Assembly (NCBI RefSeq): GCF_009733535.1
Contig: NZ_ML771899.1
Coordinates: 507,834 to 571,833 of the forward strand
DNA: 64,000 bases
Source of the DNA: Sphingobacterium endophyticum
GTDB taxonomy: Bacteria; Bacteroidota; Bacteroidia; Sphingobacteriales; Sphingobacteriaceae
Direction: 5' to 3'
Part shown: positions 18,267 through 24,505 of the stretch, in pieces
Position numbering within the stretch: the stretch's first letter is position 1
How the letters are laid out: each line of letters starts with the position of its first letter
The notes under the pieces: generated by a model
Database searches by the model: none
Told to the model about the DNA's origin: nothing
The model's input: the letters and a program-made list of their open reading frames with translations, nothing else
Position numbers and translations under genes: made by a program

Positions 18267-19112
18267 TTATGCATCCTCACTCCCGTCCATATGGTTCGTT
18301 TGGTCAGCTATAGGATAATGATGCCTGAAATTCGTAGTGATCTTGATGGATATGGAATCGGACAGTTCCCTCAGCGCATCCATCTTCTTTTCGATCCTTT
18401 CAAGGGCTTCGGGCGCGATCTGAAAACCATCTTCGTACCTGGTTGCTCGGTAGATTTCTTCCAGGGTCCTTAAAAGATCATTGTCACTCCTTCGGTCGAA
18501 GTCAAAGACAGGTCTGAGGTAGGGATAGATTATTTGCAGGGCCATATTATGGGAACGGATGGAGTGGGTGATCCTTTCCTTTCCAGTCAGCATGATCTCC
18601 AAGTTCCGATAGGTCAGTTCCAAGACCTGATGGACCATAAAGGCGGCCATGGGGTAATGGGATCTGGCCTTGAAGTGATAATAACCATCTCTGAATTCGT
18701 CGATCTTTTGAGCTTCCCTTTCTTGGAGCTTTTGGAAGAGATCAAAGCACTTCATTGGATCAAAGTCATTTGGAATTGCAGAAAATTTGGAATCGCGTTT
18801 TTGATAGACCAAGTTTTCGGGCTGGCAAGTGCTAAAAAGGAATAGGTTCCCCTTTTTGATTTTCTCCCTGGTCTGGAAGGCGACAAAGCATTTGATGTGA
18901 TAGGTATCAAAACTCCTTATACTATTAATCATCTTCGGGGTAATTTCACCGATGATATTGACATACTTATTCGATACCAAAAGGAAAAGCTCTATATGTC
19001 CTGTTGATCCATGGAAGTCACTCCGATAGATGCATTCGATTAGGAAGTTAGAGGTCAGGATCTGGATCACCTCGTACAACTTTTCATCTTTGTTCAATTC
19101 TTTGGAAATCAT
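18267..19112 (-). CDS. HEPN-domain protein
   Basis: A 281-residue protein. The C-terminal half matches a Bacteroidota HEPN family: YPMAAFMVHQVLELTYRNLE (residues 163-182) followed by LTGKERITHSIRSHN. The N-terminal half resembles a degenerate nucleotidyltransferase fold (LIECIYRSDFHG...HIELFLLVSN) and contains the family phrase NLFLFSTCQPENLVYQ. HEPN proteins can be RNases or partners of nucleotidyltransferases; a canonical R-x4-6-H is not certain here. It is followed on the same strand by no other gene and preceded 12 bases upstream by the hypothetical at 19125, so these two form an operon. Possible toxin or regulatory role, inferred. Confidence 0.7.
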   Translation of the reverse strand: MISKELNKDEKLYEVIQILTSNFLIECIYRSDFHGSTGHIELFLLVSNKYVNIIGEITPKMINSIRSFDTYHIKCFVAFQTREKIKKGNLFLFSTCQPENLVYQKRDSKFSAIPNDFDPMKCFDLFQKLQEREAQKIDEFRDGYYHFKARSHYPMAAFMVHQVLELTYRNLEIMLTGKERITHSIRSHNMALQIIYPYLRPVFDFDRRSDNDLLRTLEEIYRATRYEDGFQIAPEALERIEKKMDALRELSDSISIKITTNFRHHYPIADQTNHMDGSEDA

Positions 19113-19124
19113 AGTTTTGAAGAT

Positions 19125-19601
19125 TTAGATCTCGTCCAACAGCGAAATCTTCTGGTGATTCCGGTGTTTATTAAACCACCACTGGACCCATTTTTGGTTA
19201 AAAATATTGCGCCCTGCATGAAAGACATCGCTCTCACTGGCTTCGATGCCCAAACTGAATGATCTGGAAAAGTAGGATCTGTTAATTTCCATTTCTTTTA
19301 GCATCTGTTTGATCTCTTTCCTGTCATAGTCACTTTTTTCGGTTCGACAAGAGAGAAAGAATTTGTCTGCCAAATCCCTTTGCTTTTTTGTGGCATCGCT
19401 TTTATAACCGAAGGCAAAGCTGTCTAGGTACTCTTGGATGATCTTCTCAGGAGTTAGACCGAGTATGGCACAGAGGTACCTAATATTGGCATGTACCAGA
19501 ATGGAATACTTTTTACTGCGAGAAGAGTAGCGTTTATCGATCTCATGGTATTTACTGCAGACCTGTTCCATGGAAAGGAACTTTTTTCTCAATCTTTTCA
19601 T
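19125..19601 (-). CDS. hypothetical protein of the mobile element backbone
   Basis: A 158-residue basic protein that I do not recognise. It is mostly helical, has no membrane segment and contains the central phrase HANIRYLCAILGLTPEKIIQ. It is co-directional with the HEPN gene (12-base gap) and divergent from the XRE regulator gene, and its G+C content matches the backbone. It may be an element-specific accessory or regulatory protein. Confidence 0.6.
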   Translation of the reverse strand: MKRLRKKFLSMEQVCSKYHEIDKRYSSRSKKYSILVHANIRYLCAILGLTPEKIIQEYLDSFAFGYKSDATKKQRDLADKFFLSCRTEKSDYDRKEIKQMLKEMEINRSYFSRSFSLGIEASESDVFHAGRNIFNQKWVQWWFNKHRNHQKISLLDEI

Positions 19602-19764
19602 ATGGCTGTTGCTTTAGAAATATGAAGTTCAGAACACTGGCTATTCTATACAATTCAGAATTCGCATAAATTATCCTGGAATGGGCATATGTTATCCGTG
19701 AAATATTCCTTAAATTCGTAAAAGGGTCGATCGAAAGATCTACCTTAAAAATTGACATCGAATT

Positions 19765-20160
19765 ATGGAAAGAAAACAACATATCCACGAAGGAAGAAAT
19801 ATCAAGAGGTTCAGGGAAATGCTGGGCATGAAGCAGGAAGCCCTTGCACTTGAATTGGGCGAAGACTGGACACAGAAGAAAGTGTCACAGTTGGAAGCTA
19901 AGGAGAAGATTGAAATGGATATTTTAGAACAAGTGGCCAAAATCTTGAAAGTACCAGCTGAAGCTATCCAGAATTTTGATGCGGACCAAGCAGTTAATAT
20001 AATTTCCAATACATTCAATGATCAGTCAAACGGATATAATTACTATCCGAATTTTCATTTTAATCCTGTTGATAAAATGATTGAATTATACGAACGGATG
20101 TTACAGCAACAAAAGGAAATGATTGATAAACTTGAAAAGTTATTAAACTCAAAGAATTAA
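19765..20160 (+). CDS. XRE-family HTH regulator
   Basis: A 131-residue protein. Residues 8-66 form a Cro/C1-type helix-turn-helix (NIKRFREMLGMKQEALALEL...WTQKKVSQLE...VAKILKVPAEAI). The C-terminus has a flexible Asn/Tyr-rich stretch followed by a short coiled coil (LYERMLQQQKEMIDKLEKLL) that may dimerise. It is divergent from the HEPN operon and is the natural candidate to control it or the element's excision and transfer genes. Confidence 0.8.
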   Translation: MERKQHIHEGRNIKRFREMLGMKQEALALELGEDWTQKKVSQLEAKEKIEMDILEQVAKILKVPAEAIQNFDADQAVNIISNTFNDQSNGYNYYPNFHFNPVDKMIELYERMLQQQKEMIDKLEKLLNSKN

Positions 20161-20572
20161 ACAAAGCAAGTCAATAATCAAGGTCTTTTCAAATGGCTTT
20201 TTTTACAATAATTAGATGATTTAAAATTATTAAAAGATTTGGATGTTAATTAATGACTATGTTCATTAAACTCAAAAAGCGTAGAGATTTTAGAGGGAAT
20301 TAAATTTATAAAATGTGTTATATTAATTTATTCGACTATTAAGCTAATCACCTAAAAGAAAAACTACTTGTAAATCAAATTAAAAATTTTTATACCTAAT
20401 CGTTGTTTAATTGAAAATAGCGATGATTATAAATCAATATAGAATTACACCCTCAGTTAAATATTTAAAATTTTTGTTAGTTATAAATTATATCTGTTGT
20501 ATTATTATTTCTAATATCTTTTAATTTATTGTGATTGATGACAACATACACCTACTAAAAGATTATTAAATA
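20161..20572. other. intergenic region, no gene seen
   Basis: 412 very AT-rich bases between the XRE gene and the AbiEii-like gene. The composition drops sharply here, marking the second cargo block. No TAnnTTTG box was seen in front of the toxin gene, and neither of the palindromic operators found upstream of the antitoxin gene occurs here. Confidence 0.5.
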
Positions 20573-21457
20573 ATGAGCCAAAAACGTAAAGACTATATAG
20601 AAGAAATTAAGCATTTAACAATAACCGCTCTAATGAATGATGACATTTTAGTCGGATTACTAGTTTTAAAGGGGGGAAATGCACTAGATTTGGCTTATAA
20701 TTTAACTGATAGAGGTAGTATTGATATAGACTTTTCTATCGGAAAGGATTTTTCTGAGGAAGAGAAAATTAGGGTTAACAATCAAGTTAAAGGTCTTTTA
20801 GAGAGAGAATTCCAAACCAAAAATTTGACCGTTTTTGATGTGAAATTTGCCGATAAACCTAACAAAATTGATAAGCGTGTAGAAGATTTCTGGGGAGGTT
20901 ATAAAATTTCCTTCAAGACAATTGAACTGGATAAGTTTAATAAATTTAAAAATGATCTTTCTGCTTTAAGACGTAATGCAATTGCTATTGCATCTAATAA
21001 TTCGACTATTTTTGAAGTAGATATAAGTAAATATGAATATATTGGAGCTAGCCAAAAAAAAATATTAGATGGGCATGTTATTCAAATATATTCTCCAGAA
21101 ATGTTGGCATTGGAGAAATTGAGGGCTTTATGCCAACAGCACCCAAAATATAAAGATATAGTATTGAGTATTACTGCAAAATCTAGAGCAAGAGATTTTT
21201 ATGACATCTATAATCTGAATGAAAACTTTAAATTAGATTTTAAGTCTAATGAGAATATTGAAATTTGCAAAAATATATTTTATGCTAAACGAGTTCCATT
21301 AGAATTTATAAAAGATTTACCCAATCAGAAAGATTTACACAGACAATCATGGAATAGCGTAGTTAGTACAATAGGATCCGATAGGAAAAGTAATTTAAAA
21401 GATTTCGATTATTATTTCGACTACGTGATAGAACTATTTAAACATTTACATCCCTAG
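20573..21457 (+). CDS. abiEii: AbiEii-type nucleotidyltransferase toxin
   Basis: A 294-residue nucleotidyltransferase of the AbiEii/AbiGii family. Motif I is KGGNALDL (residues 33-40) with DID at 51-53 (GSIDIDFS), corresponding to GG-x-A...S-x-DID. The family's later motifs appear as MLALEKLRALCQQ and SRARDFYDIYNL. In type IV toxin-antitoxin systems this enzyme modifies RNA (tRNA in characterised homologues) and arrests growth, giving abortive infection. The antitoxin gene lies downstream on the opposite strand and overlaps its 3' end by 12 bases, unlike the usual bicistronic order. Confidence 0.8.
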   Translation: MSQKRKDYIEEIKHLTITALMNDDILVGLLVLKGGNALDLAYNLTDRGSIDIDFSIGKDFSEEEKIRVNNQVKGLLEREFQTKNLTVFDVKFADKPNKIDKRVEDFWGGYKISFKTIELDKFNKFKNDLSALRRNAIAIASNNSTIFEVDISKYEYIGASQKKILDGHVIQIYSPEMLALEKLRALCQQHPKYKDIVLSITAKSRARDFYDIYNLNENFKLDFKSNENIEICKNIFYAKRVPLEFIKDLPNQKDLHRQSWNSVVSTIGSDRKSNLKDFDYYFDYVIELFKHLHP

Positions 21458-22345
21458 AGGGTAGAATAATTGCCATTCTTCAGAAAATGCCTTACGACGC
21501 ATATTATAAGTTAGATAAAACTTATATTGAATATTCTTTTTAAAGAGTTTGTACATACTTTGAGGATAACCAGCTTTTTGCATATAAAATCCTATAACTT
21601 GATGATAGGGATATATATAATTTAATTCAGACAGATATTTCGCCAATTTTTCACTGTTACATTTATTTTTTGCTTTTAGGTAAGCTTCAAGAACTTCAAA
21701 CACACCTCCTGAGTAATCTGGCCTTACGGCAATATCTATAAGTGTTCTTTCCAGATTTGTATAATAAAATAATCTATCCTCTTGAGATTCCATTAATACA
21801 CCCAACCTATCCGTAAATTTTCCATTTATTAAAATTACATTTAAGTCTTTATAAATTAATTCTAAACTTGTTTTACGTTGCGGATTAATAAATGCTTTAT
21901 CAATTGAATCTTGTTTTAACTCAAGTCGTTTCTCTTTATTTTCACCCCTTGTTTCGTAAGGATTTGATTTTTCGAAATTTAAATAAATTGTTTTTGGAAG
22001 TTGTAAAGTAAGATTATGAATTGACATCGCTGTATAGTGAGAATAATAACTATTATATTTTATCCCTGACATTACAGTGAAATCATTGCTTGTCTTCCAT
22101 GAATATACTCTACTAAATAATGTTCTTTCTGGATTATTATAGTAGATCATAGATTCAATTAACTCACCTCTTCTTTCTAGAAAGTTTATTATTTCAACAG
22201 ATCTTTTTGTTAATCCGTCTGTTCTAAATATTAAAGCATCTAATAGTTGTTTTATTTTTTTTTCAGTGTAGGACCTTTTTGTTTCTTTATTAAAGAAATT
22301 TACAAACAGATTGTAGAACTGTGTTAATTGGCTAGGTCTTCCCAT
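21446..22345 (-). CDS. abiEi: AbiEi-type antitoxin/transcription repressor
   Basis: A 299-residue protein matching the AbiEi family in layout: an N-terminal winged-helix segment (residues 20-60, with GLTKRSVEIINFLERRGEL), the characteristic SHYTAMSIHNL (residues 97-107), and ERTLIDIAVRPDYSGG (near 210), followed by a C-terminal antitoxin region. AbiEi proteins neutralise AbiEii and repress their own promoter by binding inverted repeats. Two identical promoter-palindrome modules lie directly upstream. It is convergent with the toxin gene and overlaps it by 12 bases. Confidence 0.75.
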   Translation of the reverse strand: MGRPSQLTQFYNLFVNFFNKETKRSYTEKKIKQLLDALIFRTDGLTKRSVEIINFLERRGELIESMIYYNNPERTLFSRVYSWKTSNDFTVMSGIKYNSYYSHYTAMSIHNLTLQLPKTIYLNFEKSNPYETRGENKEKRLELKQDSIDKAFINPQRKTSLELIYKDLNVILINGKFTDRLGVLMESQEDRLFYYTNLERTLIDIAVRPDYSGGVFEVLEAYLKAKNKCNSEKLAKYLSELNYIYPYHQVIGFYMQKAGYPQSMYKLFKKNIQYKFYLTYNMRRKAFSEEWQLFYPLGM

Positions 22346-22356
22346 TTTAAACTAAT

Positions 22357-22382
22357 AACAGAAGTCATATATGACTTCTGTT
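22357..22382. promoter_or_regulatory. operator palindrome O1 of abiEi
   Basis: A perfect 26-bp palindrome with the core GAAGTCATATATGACTTC. It begins one base downstream (in transcription direction) of the -7 box at 22384-22391 and so covers the expected transcription start. This is the classic position for autorepression, probably by AbiEi. Confidence 0.7.
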
Positions 22383-22383
22383 T

Positions 22384-22391
22384 CAAAGTTA
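22384..22391 (-). promoter_or_regulatory. -7 box of abiEi promoter P1
   Basis: TAACTTTG on the minus strand is an exact TAnnTTTG match. A TTG lies 20 bases further upstream. The promoter abuts palindrome O1. Confidence 0.65.
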
Positions 22392-22484
22392 TGATTTTTT
22401 TTGTATAAATACAAGGTCTTGAGATACTTTATAAGTAAAAAAAATGGAAATAATCAATAATTGAAATGGAAAAGATTATATATG

Positions 22485-22510
22485 TATAGAAGTCATATAT
22501 GACTTCTATA
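22485..22510. promoter_or_regulatory. operator palindrome O2, second copy
   Basis: A second perfect 26-bp palindrome sharing the 18-bp core GAAGTCATATATGACTTC with O1, 128 bases further upstream. Its outer bases (TATA...TATA) differ from those of O1. Confidence 0.7.
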
Positions 22511-22511
22511 G

Positions 22512-22519
22512 CAAAGTTA
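22512..22519 (-). promoter_or_regulatory. -7 box of abiEi promoter P2
   Basis: TAACTTTG again, one base from palindrome O2, exactly as in P1. A TTTG box sits 20 bases upstream (CAAA on the plus strand at 22540-22543). P2 would give a long leader to abiEi. Confidence 0.65.
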
Positions 22520-22859
22520 TGATTTTTTTTTCACAAATGCAAATCGTATAACCTGTATTAAAAATTACATAAACTTTATTTAATCTCTTCAGGTTAGTGA
22601 ATTTAATAGTACATTCTAAGGAAAAGTTCATATTCTTAATAAGAAATAAATAATCAGAATATAACGTACTGGATTAAAGAATTTGAGAATATTTCTTAGT
22701 ATAACCCGCACATAAATAAGCCCTATTTGAAAAAGGAAAATTCAAATTGGATCGAATTAAATATTCCGTTTTAGAATACTAAATATTTTTATAAATTTTT
22801 GATATCGAAATTTTAGTCTTGAATTTTCAATATATCAAATTTAAATACATTAAAAATTT

Positions 22860-24071
22860 TTATCCTAGTTTCATTGCTAACTCTTCCATATCCTTACTGA
22901 TTCTATTATCCAAAAGTTTTGCATAGTGTTGGGTTGTTCGGATATCAAGATGGCCAAGCATTTTTGATACCGTTTCTATCGGAACTCCATTTGAAAGAGT
23001 AATAGTGGTAGCAAATGTATGCCTTGCAATATGGAAGGTCAGTTCTTTTGTTATTTCACAGAGATCTGCAATTTCTTTGAGATAGCTGTTCATCTTCTGA
23101 TTGCTCAATATTGGCAATAATGGTCCGTTAGATTCACATGGTGGATAATCTCGATAGGACTCTAGGATTTCAAGTGCCTTTGGTAGTATCGGAATAGATG
23201 AAAGTGTATTCGTCTTTTGTCTGTTGATCTTTATCCAAAATCGATTGTCAATCCCTACCTCAATATTTCGTTTGGTTAATTTTGATACATCCGCATAGGA
23301 AAGTCCCGTATAACAGCAGAACACAAATATGTCCCTAAGATGTTGGAGCCTTAGAATATTAAGCTTTTTGCTTTCGATTCGTGTTACTTCGTCTCTGTTC
23401 AGATAGTTTTTCTCCTTGGGCTTGGCATTTGTCTTATAAAATTTGAAAGGATTTGAGGTAATCCATTCATGAGCTAGACTTAGATTAATAATCTTTCTTA
23501 AGTGCTTCATGTATTTGGCAGCTGAAATATCAGAGCATCCTTTTTCAGATCGAAGATAATATTCATAGCCTACCACAAAAGAATGGTCAATTTTATGAAG
23601 TTCAATGTCAGCAATTGAAAATTGCTTTCTAATATAGCTTTCTAAATGCGAATAGGTCGTCCTGTACCCCTTTAAGGTATTATCCCGAAATCCATTACCC
23701 AGCAAGGATTCCATTTTAATGTTATGATCTTTTAGAACCGACAATAATGTCCTTTGACTTTCTGTCTTCCCTGTAATTTTTGATTTAAGAAGTTCAATGG
23801 TAGGGATTTCACCCATTTTCAAGATTTCAAGGTGGAGGGTGCCAACTTTCAGATTCAATGTTTCCAAATAGCTGTTTAAAGTCTTGACTTCCTCAGTATT
23901 GCCTTTCGATCGATTTGCTTTGGAATTCCATCGGCTTGGGTCACAATTCTTTCCTGTGGAGATTTCACATACCGATCCATTGATCGTAATTCTCATGTAA
24001 ATGGGCTTAGCACCACTTACATAATTCTTTGGTTTCTTCAAGTAGAAGAGCAAGGAATAATTTGTACTCAT
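22860..24071 (-). CDS. tyrosine integrase of the element (IntDOT-like)
   Basis: A 403-residue tyrosine recombinase of the Bacteroidota type: arm-binding N-terminus (residues 1-100), SAM-like core-binding domain (110-205), and catalytic domain. Visible catalytic residues are Lys286, His347 and Arg350 (HIAR), His374 (LGHLD) and Tyr383 (HYAK). The position of the first catalytic arginine holds Ser258 in YTGLSYADV, as in IntDOT of CTnDOT. It lies 250 bases from tRNA-Glu, transcribed away from it, and should catalyse integration into and excision from the tRNA 3' end. It appears full length. Confidence 0.9.
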   Translation of the reverse strand: MSTNYSLLFYLKKPKNYVSGAKPIYMRITINGSVCEISTGKNCDPSRWNSKANRSKGNTEEVKTLNSYLETLNLKVGTLHLEILKMGEIPTIELLKSKITGKTESQRTLLSVLKDHNIKMESLLGNGFRDNTLKGYRTTYSHLESYIRKQFSIADIELHKIDHSFVVGYEYYLRSEKGCSDISAAKYMKHLRKIINLSLAHEWITSNPFKFYKTNAKPKEKNYLNRDEVTRIESKKLNILRLQHLRDIFVFCCYTGLSYADVSKLTKRNIEVGIDNRFWIKINRQKTNTLSSIPILPKALEILESYRDYPPCESNGPLLPILSNQKMNSYLKEIADLCEITKELTFHIARHTFATTITLSNGVPIETVSKMLGHLDIRTTQHYAKLLDNRISKDMEELAMKLG

Positions 24072-24196
24072 GATTTAACATTTAAAATGTGTAACAAAAT
24101 TAGCCTTGTAGCAAAAGCACATCAAGATGTTCGATTATAGAACATGTTGTAAATCAGTTGTTTGAATACGTTTCAGTGAGTACTTCAATCAAATTT

Positions 24197-24219
24197 AATG
24201 ACTCACCGAATGACTCACT
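24197..24219. repeat. possible integrase arm-type sites (right)
   Basis: Two adjacent copies of AATGACTCAC (24197-24206 and 24209-24218). The second, extended to CCGAATGACTCACT, is identical to 6802-6815 at the other end of the element. Confidence 0.45.
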
Positions 24220-24262
24220 AAAAGTTTGCGAATTTCTGAACATTTTGACCTGCCGTAAAAAC

Positions 24263-24295
24263 AAAAAAGCCTGCAAACGTTCAATTTGCAAGCTT
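24263..24295 (-). terminator. element-borne terminator behind tRNA-Glu
   Basis: Arms AAGCCTGCAAA and TTTGCAAGCTT pair with one mismatch, and the minus strand continues in a T-run. It lies 23 bases downstream of the tRNA 3' end, inside the element, and seems to replace the displaced terminator at 6693-6720. Confidence 0.65.
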
Positions 24296-24317
24296 TTGTA
24301 TGTTTTGATCTTCGATC

Positions 24318-24392
24318 TGGTAGCCCGTAGGGGAATCGAACCCCTGTTTCAAGAATGAAAATCTTGCGTCCTAACCCCTAGACGAACGGGCC
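24318..24392 (-). tRNA. tRNA-Glu (UUC)
   Basis: Read on the minus strand, the gene starts GGCCCGTTCGTCTAGGGG, has anticodon arm CAAGA-TTTTCAT-TCTTG with anticodon TTC, T-arm AGGGGTTCGATTCCCCT, acceptor end ACGGGCTA and an encoded CCA. The D-arm GTCTAGGGGTTAGGAC is typical of tRNA-Glu. The last 17 bases before CA are the attachment repeat of the element, and the tRNA is intact. Confidence 0.95.
24320..24336. repeat. right attachment-site repeat (attR) in tRNA-Glu
   Basis: GTAGCCCGTAGGGGAAT, identical to 6724-6740. It covers the 3' strand of the T-stem and acceptor stem of tRNA-Glu, the commonest attachment position for tyrosine integrases. Confidence 0.85.
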
Positions 24393-24410
24393 GTTTTGTT
24401 TTCCGGTGTG

Positions 24411-24441
24411 CAAATATAGAATTTACTTTTATTATCACAAA
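24411..24441 (-). promoter_or_regulatory. promoter of tRNA-Glu
   Basis: On the minus strand TTTG (24438-24441) is followed after exactly 19 bases by TATATTTG (24411-24418), a full match to the Bacteroidota -33/-7 consensus. It is 18 bases upstream of the mature tRNA. Confidence 0.8.
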
Positions 24442-24505
24442 ATATTTTTCATAAAAATTGTTGCTTTACGTATAAGATGCTATTTTTATCATGTAAACAG
24501 AAGAT

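Larger units (their letters stand above)
22346..22859. other. regulatory region upstream of abiEi
   Basis: 514 AT-rich bases between the integrase stop and the abiEi start. The part near abiEi holds two promoter-operator modules 128 bases apart (see separate entries). From about 22560 to 22859 I see no gene or structure. Confidence 0.6.
6724..24336. mobile_element. integrative mobilizable element in tRNA-Glu
   Basis: About 17.6 kb bounded by a 17-bp direct repeat, with a tyrosine integrase gene next to the intact tRNA-Glu and a mobilization module in the middle. There are no conjugation (Tra) or coupling-protein genes, so it would need a helper for transfer. Composition is mosaic: the 15.5-19.7 kb backbone is clearly richer in G+C than the cargo at 7.2-15.0 kb and 20.2-22.8 kb. 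Cargo genes look like defence or conflict genes. The boundaries are well supported; mobility today is inferred. Confidence 0.85.

Noticed and set aside
6724..24336. The element as a self-transmissible conjugative transposon or prophage
   Set aside because: No Tra/TraG/VirB4-type genes and no phage structural genes are present; only mobilization genes.
24158..24358. 66-codon rightward ORF between the integrase and the hexosaminidase
   Set aside because: It runs through the arm repeats and into the antisense strand of tRNA-Glu; the end LVARRGIEPLFQE is the well-known false translation of antisense tRNA.
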